Of a stretch of 63,690 nt of DNA, positions 7,573 through 15,848 are shown piece by piece. Made by a program: the position numbers and the translations under genes. The notes under the pieces were generated by a model. That model had not been told where the DNA came from, made no database searches, and was given only the letters and a program-made list of their open reading frames with translations. The stretch is from an uncultured Eggerthella sp. GTDB taxonomy: Bacteria; Actinomycetota; Coriobacteriia; Coriobacteriales; Eggerthellaceae. Within the stretch, counting starts at the first letter, position 1; every line of letters starts with the position of its first letter. Location of the stretch: positions 1 through 63,690 of the forward strand of contig UQVJ01000001.1 of NCBI GenBank assembly GCA_900544455.1, in the 5' to 3' direction.

Positions 7573-8730
7573 ATGGATATCGCAACACTGGTTGTCGTTG
7601 TGCTGGTCATCGCGGTGGCGTTAACGTTCGACTTCACGAATGGCTTCCACGATACGGCAAACGCTATGGCAACCTCAATTGCAACGGGTGCGTTGAAGCC
7701 GAAAACGGCTGTTATCGCAGCTGGTACGTTGAACCTGATCGGTGCGTTTTTGTCCACCGAGGTGGCCAAAACCATTTCGGGCGGCATCATCAATGAGCAA
7801 CAAGTTACCATCGGCGCCGAATTCATATTTGCCGGATTGGTAGGTGCTATTCTGTGGAACCTGATGACGTGGTTGGTTGGCCTGCCCTCTAGTTCCTCCC
7901 ATGCGCTGTTCGGCGGCTTGGTGGGCGCGGTAATCGTGGGCGCAGGCGTTGAGGGCATTAACTTCGGCGCTGTTGTTGCAAAGGTTCTTGTTCCTGCTCT
8001 TATTTCTCCTATCGTTGCCGGCTTGGCAGCATTCGTGGCGGTGAAATTAATATATTTCATTGTCCGTAAACTGGACGAAAAGTATGTAGAGACGGGCTTC
8101 CGTCATGGTCAGACCATTACGGCATGCTTGGTAGCGCTTTCTCATGGCACTAATGACGCTCAGAAGACCATGGGCATCATCACCCTTACCCTTATTGCCG
8201 TCGGTCTGCAGCCTTCTGGTTCTGGTCCTCAGCTGTGGGTTATTGCTGTGTGCGGCCTCGCAATTGCATTGGGCACTTATATGGGCGGCTGGCGTGTGAT
8301 TCGCACGCTGGGCAAGGGCCTTACCGAAATCGCAACGCCTCAGGGCTTTGCGGCAGAGGCTAGCTCGGCAACCACCATCTTGGTTTCTTCCCACTTGGGC
8401 TTCGCCCTTTCCACCACGCAGGTTTGCTCCGGTTCCATCATCGGCTCTGGCCTGGGCAAGAAGGGCGGCACAATCGACTGGAAGGTTGCCGCTCGTATGC
8501 TTATCGCTTGGCTGGTGACGTTCCCCGCTGCAGGTGCGATTGGTGCTGCTGCTTGCGCCGTTGCCAAGATCAACGTTTGGGGCACGCTTGCCGTTGCCGC
8601 AATCGCCGTTGTTGCAGCGCTTGTCATCTTCAGGCTCTCGCGCCGTAACCCCGTTAATGCGATGAACGTAAACGAAGGCTCCGAAGTCAAGGTAAACGCC
8701 AAGGCTGCAACGGCCGCGGCTGCAGCGTAG
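7573..8730 (+). CDS. PiT-family inorganic phosphate transporter (first copy)
   Basis: Low-affinity phosphate permease of 385 residues with many membrane helices. Both signature repeats are visible: FDFTNGFHDTANAMATSIA near residue 20 and ALSHGTNDAQKTMGI in the second half. The ATG at 7573 was chosen because MDIATLVVVV opens the first helix; a GGGAGGA lies 13 bases upstream, a long spacing. An earlier ATG at 7540 has no ribosome site. A 76-residue membrane protein and a universal stress protein follow closely, suggesting one transcript. PhoP-box-like repeats lie 140-180 bases upstream, hinting at control by phosphate. The C-terminal tail is Ala/Lys-rich (VKVNAKAATAAAAA). Confidence 0.93.
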   Translation: MDIATLVVVVLVIAVALTFDFTNGFHDTANAMATSIATGALKPKTAVIAAGTLNLIGAFLSTEVAKTISGGIINEQQVTIGAEFIFAGLVGAILWNLMTWLVGLPSSSSHALFGGLVGAVIVGAGVEGINFGAVVAKVLVPALISPIVAGLAAFVAVKLIYFIVRKLDEKYVETGFRHGQTITACLVALSHGTNDAQKTMGIITLTLIAVGLQPSGSGPQLWVIAVCGLAIALGTYMGGWRVIRTLGKGLTEIATPQGFAAEASSATTILVSSHLGFALSTTQVCSGSIIGSGLGKKGGTIDWKVAARMLIAWLVTFPAAGAIGAAACAVAKINVWGTLAVAAIAVVAALVIFRLSRRNPVNAMNVNEGSEVKVNAKAATAAAAA

Positions 8731-8742
8731 AAAGGGAATCAC

Positions 8743-8973
8743 ATGCAAGAACTCATGAATTTTGCGACGGTTCTGATCGTTGCGGTGGGCATTGCTGGTT
8801 GCATTGGCGTGATGTACGCATCGGGTCTGCGCCTATGGGCAAAGAGCGGTGCTCCTGAAGGCGGAGACGGCTCTCCCAATTACCTGTTTCGATTCGCTTC
8901 GGTGGCATGCTTCGCGGCATGCGTGGTCGTAGTGCTGTTTGCGCTGTGGCTGATGATTCCGATGTTCCATTAA
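8743..8973 (+). CDS. Small two-helix membrane protein between PiT and Usp genes
   Basis: 76-residue protein of unknown function with two clear membrane segments (TVLIVAVGIAGCIGVMYASG and ASVACFAACVVVVLFALWLM) separated by a short polar loop (AKSGAPEGGDGSPN). The ATG follows AAAGGGAATCAC and starts 12 bases after the PiT stop; the Usp gene starts 18 bases after its stop. The tight spacing shows it belongs to the phosphate transporter transcript. It could be an auxiliary or regulatory partner of the permease, but no motif shows this. Confidence 0.75.
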   Translation: MQELMNFATVLIVAVGIAGCIGVMYASGLRLWAKSGAPEGGDGSPNYLFRFASVACFAACVVVVLFALWLMIPMFH

Positions 8974-8991
8974 TAACGAGGGGATAAGAAT

Positions 8992-9858
8992 TTGGAAACT
9001 TTGGAAAGTATTCTGGTAGGCATCGACGGTAGCGAGCGCGGCAAGAAAGCACTGAAATGGGCTGCTCGTCTAGCCAACCGTGAAGGTGCTCATTTGACGC
9101 TGCTTGCGGTAATCGACCCTGCATCAGATCAGCTCACCGGCTCCGACCATCGCGTTTTGCGCGAAGCTGTGGAAAACGTGTTGGGTGAAGCGCAGCAATT
9201 CGTTCGCAACGATTACCCTGAGTTGGCCATGGACGCTTCGTACGTGAGTGGCGATATCGTAGAGGCCTTGGTTGGTGCGGCGGAAAGCCACGACATGATC
9301 GTAATGGGATCCCACCATGGCGCCTCGGTCGCAGAACGTGTATGGGGTGCAAAAGGTTTGCGTGTTTCGGTTTCGGCAAGCGTTCCCACGGTGGTCGTTC
9401 CCGCCGACTGGGACCCCTACAACGAGGCCAAGGGCATTGTGGTAGGCGTTGGCCCACAGGATGAGGTTAGCGACAAGGCTGTTGAGCTGGGTGTTCACTT
9501 GGCTAAGGTTCTCGAAGAGCCGCTCGAGCTTATTTCTTCCTGGGGCATTCCCACCTTGCTTTCGCGCTCTGCTGAATTCATGGGCGGCGGCTTGGCGCCG
9601 GTTGGTGAATCGTTCCAGCGCAACCTCGACGCACGTGTTGCGGCTATTCGCGCAGCAGAGCCTGCTCTTGAGGTTGAAGGTTATTCGATAGAGGCACCTT
9701 CCCCTACGCAGGCTTTGATGCAGCGCAGCAAGGACTGCCGTGTTCTGCTGTTGGGCACACATGCTCGTTCGGCGGTAAGCAGGGCCCTGTTTGGATCTAC
9801 CACCTGTGGTGTGTTGGCTCACCTGCAGGTACCCACTGCGGTTGTGCCGATGGACTAG
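8992..9858 (+). CDS. Tandem universal stress protein (two UspA domains)
   Basis: Cytosolic protein of 288 residues with two Usp domains in tandem, about residues 5-145 and 150-288. The first begins ILVGIDGSERGKKALKWA and carries the ATP-binding type loop MGSHHGASVAERVWG. The second begins IVVGVGPQDEVSDKAVE and has the degenerate LGTHARSAVSRALFGS loop. The start is TTG at 8992, behind CGAGGGGATAAG; no ATG gives an equally good site. It is the last gene of the PiT-small protein-Usp transcript and is followed by an intrinsic terminator. Usp proteins modulate stress survival and, when linked to transporters, may act as regulatory partners. The partner here is inferred only from position. Confidence 0.9.
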   Translation: METLESILVGIDGSERGKKALKWAARLANREGAHLTLLAVIDPASDQLTGSDHRVLREAVENVLGEAQQFVRNDYPELAMDASYVSGDIVEALVGAAESHDMIVMGSHHGASVAERVWGAKGLRVSVSASVPTVVVPADWDPYNEAKGIVVGVGPQDEVSDKAVELGVHLAKVLEEPLELISSWGIPTLLSRSAEFMGGGLAPVGESFQRNLDARVAAIRAAEPALEVEGYSIEAPSPTQALMQRSKDCRVLLLGTHARSAVSRALFGSTTCGVLAHLQVPTAVVPMD

Positions 9859-9873
9859 CAATTCTAATCGCAG

Positions 9874-9910
9874 AAAGCGCGTTGAGGCTGATGCTTCAAC
9901 GCGCTTTTTT
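9874..9910 (+). terminator. Intrinsic terminator of the PiT-Usp cluster
   Basis: 12-bp stem, AAAGCGCGTTGA (9874-9885) with TCAACGCGCTTT (from 9896), running into a T-tract. Confidence 0.88.
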
Positions 9911-9972
9911 GTTTTTGGTCGGGATGGTGTCTAGGTGGGGGCGACGCCTGGCTGGTTCATGTGATGCTGGCG

Positions 9973-11025
9973 CTACTCTTTCCTTCTCATCTCGAAGGAA
10001 TCGGCGGGGTAGAAGCGGCGGCAGTTTTCGCATGTGGTGAGCACTACCCGTCCTTCATTCACCAGATATACCAGGTGGGCAAAGGTTTCTCCCAGCGAAT
10101 AGAATTTCTGGTCGATGGTCCATTCGTCCCAGTTGGGGTGCTTCCACGAGGCATTGCGTGCGATATCAATCAGGCTGGCATGGCCGTCGACCACCAGCTG
10201 GTACAGTTCTTCCAGTCGGTTAGCGTGGAAGCTTTTCAGGAAATCGACGCGCTCGGCAACCCCCGTGAAGGGGCGGCCGTGCCCGGGCAGAATAAGATCA
10301 ACGTCCAAATCCCGCACCTTGTCCAGACTTGTCAGGAATTCCCTTAACGCATCGTACGAGCAAACCCAACTCATGATGGTGGGCGTGATGCGCTCCAGTA
10401 CGTGGTCGCCCGCAATGAGGATTTTCGCCGTAGGTTCGTATAGGCAGATATGCCAGTCGTCGTGGCCGGGTGTGGTTATGACGCGAAAGCGGTAACTGCC
10501 GTTGTGATACACGTCGCCATCGGCCAGGTAAAACAGGTCAGGCTGGTTTTTTAGCGGAAGAAGCTCGGCAGAAACGCGGTAGGTAGAAGCGTCGCGTGCC
10601 TGCATGCTTCGTTCATCGTACGTGTTGGGGTGCGTAAGATAGCCGATGAGCGGGTTGAATACCGTCGCTTGCATGTTCATGAGGTTTTGCACTTCTTGGA
10701 TAGAGTGCATGTTGGCGTATATGCGCATCCAGCGTCGCCATATGCGGTCGAGGTTGCTGGTGTGGTCGGGGTGGGAATGGGTAAGGACGATCTCCACTGA
10801 TTCCCAGGTGCGGTCCAGCTTGCGCAAAGCGTCGTCGAGTGCTTTTTCGCAGTCGGGGTGGTCGAAACCTACGTCGATAATGGTGGTTTTATCTTCACTC
10901 AGGATGAAGTACGAGTTCAGGTAATTCAGCGGGTTATCGGGAAGGGGCACAGGCACGCGCCAAATGCGTGGAAACACCTCTTCAATTTCGCCGTTGTTAT
11001 ATTGGTCTGCGTAGTTCGCCGTCAT
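9973..11025 (-). CDS. MBL-fold metallo-hydrolase (second paralogue)
   Basis: Cytosolic metallo-beta-lactamase-fold hydrolase of 350 residues, same type as the gene at 2281-3387. The start ATG at 11023-11025 follows TTAGGAACCATC; the upstream in-frame extension has no ribosome site. Metal ligands: THSHPDHTSN, ITTPGHDDWH, IAGDHVLE and ILPGHGRPF. The C-terminal part after FHANRLEEL resembles the winged-helix tail of these hydrolases and ends with TTCENCRRFYP, a CxxC that could bind metal and is absent from the paralogue. Substrate unknown; thioesterase, lactonase and glyoxalase-II-like activities are all possible. Confidence 0.85.
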   Translation of the reverse strand: MTANYADQYNNGEIEEVFPRIWRVPVPLPDNPLNYLNSYFILSEDKTTIIDVGFDHPDCEKALDDALRKLDRTWESVEIVLTHSHPDHTSNLDRIWRRWMRIYANMHSIQEVQNLMNMQATVFNPLIGYLTHPNTYDERSMQARDASTYRVSAELLPLKNQPDLFYLADGDVYHNGSYRFRVITTPGHDDWHICLYEPTAKILIAGDHVLERITPTIMSWVCSYDALREFLTSLDKVRDLDVDLILPGHGRPFTGVAERVDFLKSFHANRLEELYQLVVDGHASLIDIARNASWKHPNWDEWTIDQKFYSLGETFAHLVYLVNEGRVVLTTCENCRRFYPADSFEMRRKE

Positions 11026-11168
11026 GATGGTTCCTAACAGAACGTGTTCATTGTTCCAAGAACCAGCGTAACGCAAAAGTTGCCGAGTGGTGCGGTAGGA
11101 TGGGTGGCGTTGATGAATCGTGGGCGAGCGCTATGCCTGACCTGCGAGTGTGCAGGGAGGTGCGGTAA

Positions 11169-12080
11169 GTGGCAATCTATAGCGAAAAGGCGGAGAAGGC
11201 AACGGGCCTCCAGCTTTCCGATGCCCATTTCCATCTGGGGTTCGTTTCGAACCCTGTCGATTTCGCTGCGGATGCCCAGCGTGCCGGGGTGTCTGTTTTC
11301 GCCGCTTCGGTCACTCCTAGCGAGTATCGGGATACCAAAAGGGCGCTTTGCTGGGCGTCCGAATCTGGCAAAGCGAAAGCCAGCACAACCGGCAAACGCA
11401 CCAAGAGAACGCTTTACTGGGCGGCTGCCCCTTTGCAGCCTGTTGGCGATTCCGCTTCCATAAAGCTTGCGGTGGGGCTGCATCCCTGGTGGGTTTCCGC
11501 AGACGAACGGCACCTTGCCGAAGTGCTACGTGCATTCGATGGCGCTTTGCCCGAAACGCAGTATGTGGGTGAAGTTGGCTTGGACTTCTCGAAGCGCAGA
11601 ATAGCAACGCGCGATGCTCAGCTCCGCGCGTTTCGCCATATCGCAAATGCATGTGCAAAGGACGGCGGCAAGGTTCTTTCCATCCATTGCGTTAAAGCAT
11701 ACGACGACGTTTTGAACATTTTGGATAGCTCGGGTTGTTTCGCGTCGTGCACCTGCATCTTCCATTGGTTTAGCGGCTCGTTCCAGCAGCTGGAGCAAGC
11801 GGCGGATGCGGGGTGCTTCTTTTCGGTTGGCGCACGTATGCTCGAAACGAAAAAAGGGAGCGAATATGCAAAGGCAGTCCCCTTGCGGAAACTTCTTTTG
11901 GAGACCGATGCCCCTGCCGCGATTGATCCCGAGCAAGAACATCCTTCGGTACTTTATTCATACGACCAGATGAGGCTCCAGCTTGTTGAGACCCTAAGGC
12001 GACTCGCTCGAATAAGGGGCATTGGCGAATCGGAGCTTGCTGCCATAGTTCAGCAAAATGCGTGCGAGGTTTTTTGCTAG
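11169..12080 (+). CDS. TatD-family metal-dependent hydrolase (DNase-like)
   Basis: 303-residue amidohydrolase-fold protein. TatD enzymes are metal-dependent deoxyribonucleases or phosphodiesterases. Metal ligands are recognisable in order: SDAHFHLG (HxH), GEVGLDFS (Glu), LSIHCVKAYDD (His), CIFHWFSGS (His) and LETDAPA (Asp), plus the family's GLHPWW. The start is GTG at 11169, behind AGGGAGGTG. An insert of about 25 residues around AKASTTGKRTKRTLYW, between strand two and the GLHPWW strand, is not usual. The AEC transporter follows without a gap (the TatD stop lies 32 bases before its ATG). Exact nucleic-acid substrate unknown. Confidence 0.85.
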   Translation: MAIYSEKAEKATGLQLSDAHFHLGFVSNPVDFAADAQRAGVSVFAASVTPSEYRDTKRALCWASESGKAKASTTGKRTKRTLYWAAAPLQPVGDSASIKLAVGLHPWWVSADERHLAEVLRAFDGALPETQYVGEVGLDFSKRRIATRDAQLRAFRHIANACAKDGGKVLSIHCVKAYDDVLNILDSSGCFASCTCIFHWFSGSFQQLEQAADAGCFFSVGARMLETKKGSEYAKAVPLRKLLLETDAPAAIDPEQEHPSVLYSYDQMRLQLVETLRRLARIRGIGESELAAIVQQNACEVFC

Positions 12081-12098
12081 ATCGTCTTCTTACGGCGC

Positions 12099-12104
12099 TA
12101 TCAT
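12099..12104 (+). promoter_or_regulatory. -10 box (TATCAT) of a possibly leaderless gene
   Basis: TATCAT ends 7 bases before the ATG at 12112. TTGCTA at 12074-12079 could be the -35 (19-base spacer). No Shine-Dalgarno sequence precedes the ATG. Confidence 0.35.
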
Positions 12105-12111
12105 GGGCGCT

Positions 12112-13029
12112 ATGGAAAATGCTCTTTTAACAGTTGCCTCGCTTACCGCCATCATCGCGCTCGGTTTCGTTGTTGCGCGAACGATGGAGCTGCCCAGAGG
12201 CTTCACCGACACACTTTCGAAAATTGTCTTCCGTATCACTTTGCCTTGTGCGATTTTCCACGCTTTCGCTTCGAATGGCTTCGATGCCTCGCTGCTACTC
12301 CTTGCCTTGGTGGGGTTGGGCTGCACTTTTGTTCCGTGGCTGATCGGCACATTGCTCACCGCGCGTGAAGACCGAGACCATCGGATTCTGATGATGATGA
12401 ACATATCGGGCTTCAACATTGGCTGCTTTGTGCTTCCCTTCGCCCAAGCGCTCTTTCCGCCGGCTGCGGCACTTGCTGTGTGTTTGTTCGATGCCGGTAA
12501 TGCTTTGATGATGAGCGGGGGAACGTATGCGTTCTCAAGTGCGATCCTTGACAAGGGTGGATCCCATTACGAACGTGCCGTGTTGGCTGCGAAGCGCCTG
12601 TTTTCATCTGCGCCATTCGACCTGTATTGCGTGCTCATTATCATTTCGCTGATGGGCGTTACCATTCCTGAGCAGGTGGTTTCGTTTATCGAGCCAATTT
12701 CAAACGCTAATTCGTTCTTGGCTATGTTCATGCTGGGTTTAATGGTTCAGTTTTCATTGGGCAAAGGCAAAGTGTTCCAGCTGGTGCGCTTGCTGGGCTT
12801 GCGCTTCCTGTTCTCTGCTGTGATGAGCATCGGCGCAATGACGCTGCTTCCCTTCGATCCCGTTACCCGTATGGTTATTGCCGCCTTATTGTGGTCTCCC
12901 ATGGGCGCGCTCGGGCCGGTATACACGCTTTGGGCAAAAGGCGATGTGGGCCTGGCTGGTTTTGCCAATGTGGTCACGGTTGCGGTGGGCATTGTTGCCA
13001 TGACGGCTGCCGCGATGATGATCGCGTAG
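12112..13029 (+). CDS. AEC-family transporter (auxin efflux carrier/malate permease type)
   Basis: Membrane permease of 305 residues with about ten hydrophobic segments, starting MENALLTVASLTAIIALGF, typical of AEC carriers that export or exchange organic acids such as malate or lactate. The family glycine/proline features are present: RITLPCAIFHAF in helix 2 and SGFNIGCFVLPFAQ midway. The ATG at 12112 was preferred over 12103 because it begins the first helix and lies 7 bases after a TATCAT box. Neither start has a ribosome site. Ends close to an oppositely oriented phosphodiesterase gene. Substrate not predictable. Confidence 0.8.
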   Translation: MENALLTVASLTAIIALGFVVARTMELPRGFTDTLSKIVFRITLPCAIFHAFASNGFDASLLLLALVGLGCTFVPWLIGTLLTAREDRDHRILMMMNISGFNIGCFVLPFAQALFPPAAALAVCLFDAGNALMMSGGTYAFSSAILDKGGSHYERAVLAAKRLFSSAPFDLYCVLIIISLMGVTIPEQVVSFIEPISNANSFLAMFMLGLMVQFSLGKGKVFQLVRLLGLRFLFSAVMSIGAMTLLPFDPVTRMVIAALLWSPMGALGPVYTLWAKGDVGLAGFANVVTVAVGIVAMTAAAMMIA

Positions 13030-13129
13030 CTTTTTGTTTGGTGTCGCAGGCGGTTTTTGCCCTGGCTCCAAAGGGGCATATGGTCCTCCGCTGAACAAAT
13101 TTTCGCTCGGCGGGGGCGTATCATCAGGA

Positions 13130-13723
13130 TTAGCTCAAAATGACGTGCTTAAACGACTCTTCGATTGGCAGTCCGGTAGTGTACACGCCGTAGCTGTGGC
13201 TACCATCTTTGGGAAGCGAAAGGCTACCAGGGTTGAACAGCCAAACCGTAGGATCTTCCGAGCAGGGTTCGTTCACTTTGACATGGGTGTGTCCGTACAA
13301 AAGTGCGGTATTGACTGGCATCTGGGGAAGATTGCCTGCTGCTCCGTCTCTGTCGGGGCCGAATACGTGCCCGTGAGTGAGGAACAGCGTTCGGGGAGTT
13401 TGCATTTCGTACCCCGCATCTTCGTCGATATATTCAGGATCAAGGATGGTGGAATAGTCCGCCATGCAGGGGAAGTTGAGCACCATCTGGTCAACCTCGG
13501 CGTCGCAGTTGCCGCGTACGGCAATTATGCGATCGGCTAGGGGGTTGAGCAGGGCAATTACTTCCTTGGGGTCGTAGCCATCGGGCAAGGCGTTGCGCGG
13601 CCCGTGATACAGAATGTCGCCTAGCAGGATAATCTTGTCAGGTTTTTCAGCGTGAACAGCATCGATGAATTTGTGGCACCATGTTGCAGAGCCGTGGATA
13701 TCGGAAGCAATCAGGAACTTCAA
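13130..13723 (-). CDS. yfcE: YfcE/MJ0936-type metallophosphoesterase
   Basis: Cytosolic calcineurin-like phosphodiesterase of 197 residues. The start is TTG at 13721-13723, directly before KFLIASDIHG and behind GAAAGAGG. The longer reading adds 20 residues with no ribosome site. The metal-binding blocks are SDIHGS (DxH), LLGDILYHGPRN (GD), VRGNCDAE (GNCD), LTHGHVFG (GH) and LLYGHTHV (GHTH). Length is slightly above the 184 residues of E. coli YfcE. YfcE hydrolyses phosphodiesters in vitro; its physiological substrate is unknown. The symbol is given by similarity only. Confidence 0.88.
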   Translation of the reverse strand: MKFLIASDIHGSATWCHKFIDAVHAEKPDKIILLGDILYHGPRNALPDGYDPKEVIALLNPLADRIIAVRGNCDAEVDQMVLNFPCMADYSTILDPEYIDEDAGYEMQTPRTLFLTHGHVFGPDRDGAAGNLPQMPVNTALLYGHTHVKVNEPCSEDPTVWLFNPGSLSLPKDGSHSYGVYTTGLPIEESFKHVILS

Positions 13724-13962
13724 GGCAGCCTCTTTCCGTGTGCAATGGTCGCATTTATTGTATCGCTCGCTGCTGTTTTGCAAGGTGATGCAGAAAAAGA
13801 AGCATGATCGATTTGCCTCTATCCAGGCTAGGCAAGCGGGGGTTGCGCAGACGTCTATTGTGGCAGCTCAGGCGGCGGTTATCTGGATTCCTATTCTGGT
13901 TGCTTGGCCAAGAGCCGTTCAATGCTCGTTGTTAAAGCGAAGTTTCATCTGCAGAAAAATTG

Positions 13963-13991
13963 TTGACAGGAAAGATGTTTCAGGAAAAAAT
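13963..13991 (+). promoter_or_regulatory. Promoter of the trp operon
   Basis: TTGACA at 13963-13968, 17-base spacer, AAAAAT at 13986-13991. It lies about 50 bases upstream of Stem I of the T-box, the position expected for its transcription start. Confidence 0.5.
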
Positions 13992-14039
13992 AACCACAGT
14001 TTCGCAAGCGAATATGATTCGCTGAAGAAACCATCAAAC

Positions 14040-14318
14040 CGTTGAAGCGGAAGTCAAAGCGAGTAGGCGCGCACAGAGAGTCCGGGATGCTGGGATCCGG
14101 ATCGAAAAGCCGTTCGCCAAATGGACCGCTGAGGGCGCATGCGAATGCAATTTGCTAGTAGGGTGCGACGTGAGGGCATACGTAAGTTGCCGGGGATATG
14201 TTGGTATCCTGCTAAGCGCACGATTCGTTTCGTGAAACAAGGTGGCACCGCGAGCTTTGTATTTTCTTAAAGCCCGTCCTTGATCGTAGAAGTATCAGGG
14301 ATGGGCTTTTTTGTTGCC
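14040..14318 (+). ncRNA. Tryptophan T-box riboswitch (leader of trpEGDCFBA)
   Basis: Regulatory RNA that senses uncharged tRNA-Trp and prevents termination. The T-box sequence TGGCACCGCG is at 14243-14252. Its TGGC can pair with a tRNA 3' end of GCCA, matching the G discriminator of bacterial tRNA-Trp. Stem I is closed by AGCGG (14046-14050) with CCGCT (14126-14130). The specifier TGG (14122-14124), the Trp codon, is followed by A, just inside the 3' side of that stem as in canonical T-boxes. AGAGAG-type Stem I sequence lies near 14074-14080. The terminator pairs AAAGCCCGTCC...TGAT (14269-14284) with ATCAGGGATGGGCTTT (14294-14309), then T's. trpE begins 28 bases further on. Confidence 0.93.
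14269..14313 (+). terminator. T-box regulated terminator
   Basis: Stem 14269-14284 with 14294-14309 and a following T-tract. The T-box sequence just upstream would compete for its 5' arm in the antiterminator. Confidence 0.9.
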
Positions 14319-14345
14319 TTTCCCGTGTAAGGAAAGGGCTAATCG

Positions 14346-15848
14346 ATGGACACTACGCTATTGCAGCCGAGCTTGGAAGAAGTTCGTGCTTTGGCTGCGC
14401 AGCCTGGCATTTGCCGCGTTCCCGTGAAACGTGAGCTGTTTGCCGACTGCATCACCACTATCGAGGCAATGCGTGCGCTGCGTGCTGCCAGCAACCATTG
14501 TTTCTTGCTGGAAAGCGCTGAGGCCGATCAGTGTTGGGGCCGCTATTCCTTTTTGGGCTTCAATCCCACGCTTGAGGTAACCTGCCTGGATGGGCAACTC
14601 AGCATTCGCCGCAATGTGGAAGGCGACGAACCGCTGCGCGAAACGCGTCAGGTCGATCACCCGGGCGCCATTATTCGCCAGATTATCGCAGAGAACAAGA
14701 GCGCCAAGGTTGAGGGGTTCCCAACATTTACTGGTGGTCTGGTGGGCTATTTCTCGTATGACTACCTCAAGTACGCTGAACCCACGCTGCGTCGTCCCGG
14801 TTTAGACCGTGAGGATTTTCTCGATGTTGACCTGATGCTGTTCGATCAGGTTATCTGCTTCGACAACTACCGCCAAAAGATCATCCTCATTGCAGGTGTT
14901 CGTGCCGACGACGTTGAGAACTCATACGCTCAGGCGCAAGCAAAGCTCGATGAGATTGAAGGCTTGTTGGTGGGGTCTGCTCGTTACGAATTTGCCCCTT
15001 TGAAGTTGAAGGAGCCGCTTGCGCCGCAGTTTTCAACCGAAGAGTTCTGCGAGAAGGTGGAAACTGCCAAGCGTCATATTTTCGAGGGCGACATATTCCA
15101 GGTGGTGCCTTCCAACCCCCGAACTGCGAAAGCGGAAGGAAGCCTGTTCGATACCTATCGTGTGTTGCGCAGCCAGAACCCTTCCCCATATATGTTCTAC
15201 TTCACCAGCGATGATGTGGAAATCGCGGGCGCATCTCCTGAAACGCTGGCCCGCTTGCAGGACGGCAGGCTGTTCACTTACCCCTTGGCTGGCACCCGCC
15301 CGCGCGGCGCCACTCCTGAAGAAGATCGAGCCATGGAGGCGGATCTTCTTGCTGACGAAAAGGAACGCGCCGAGCATGATATGCTCGTTGACCTTGGACG
15401 TAACGACTTGGGGCGCGTGTCTCAGCTGGGTAGCGTAAAGGTGGAAGAGTACCGAAATGTGCTGCGCTTTTCTCGGATCATGCATATCGGCTCAACCGTT
15501 ATCGGTCAACTTGCCGAAGGGAAAGACGCGGTGGATGTGATGGATTCCATCCTTCCGGCGGGCACGCTTTCCGGAGCACCCAAGCTGCGTGCCTGTCAGA
15601 TTATTCAGGATTTGGAGGGTGCCAAGCGCGGCATCTACGGCGGCGCCATCGGCTATCTGGACTTCACCGGCAATCTTGACACTTGCATTGGGATCCGTCT
15701 TGTTTACAAGAAAAACGGCCGCGTATGCGTGCAGACGGGCGCCGGCATCGTAGCTGACAGCGTTCCCGAAAGCGAAGACCGCGAATGCTACAACAAGGCG
15801 CGCGCGGTAATGGAAGCGCTGAGAACTGCCGAAGGGGGCCTGGCATGA
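14346..15848 (+). CDS. trpE: Anthranilate synthase component I
   Basis: Catalyses chorismate + ammonia to anthranilate + pyruvate, the first committed step of tryptophan synthesis, with TrpG supplying ammonia from glutamine. 500 residues, full length. The N-terminal LLES tryptophan-binding motif (CFLLESAEADQCWGR) suggests feedback inhibition. The chorismate-binding C-terminal half has FEGDIFQVVPSN, GASPETLAR, PLAGTRPRG, LADEKERAEHDMLVDLGRND, PAGTLSGAPK and TGAGIVADS. The ATG at 14346 follows AAGGAAAGGG. First gene of the operon, 28 bases after the T-box terminator; its stop overlaps the trpG start (ATGA). Confidence 0.97.
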   Translation: MDTTLLQPSLEEVRALAAQPGICRVPVKRELFADCITTIEAMRALRAASNHCFLLESAEADQCWGRYSFLGFNPTLEVTCLDGQLSIRRNVEGDEPLRETRQVDHPGAIIRQIIAENKSAKVEGFPTFTGGLVGYFSYDYLKYAEPTLRRPGLDREDFLDVDLMLFDQVICFDNYRQKIILIAGVRADDVENSYAQAQAKLDEIEGLLVGSARYEFAPLKLKEPLAPQFSTEEFCEKVETAKRHIFEGDIFQVVPSNPRTAKAEGSLFDTYRVLRSQNPSPYMFYFTSDDVEIAGASPETLARLQDGRLFTYPLAGTRPRGATPEEDRAMEADLLADEKERAEHDMLVDLGRNDLGRVSQLGSVKVEEYRNVLRFSRIMHIGSTVIGQLAEGKDAVDVMDSILPAGTLSGAPKLRACQIIQDLEGAKRGIYGGAIGYLDFTGNLDTCIGIRLVYKKNGRVCVQTGAGIVADSVPESEDRECYNKARAVMEALRTAEGGLA

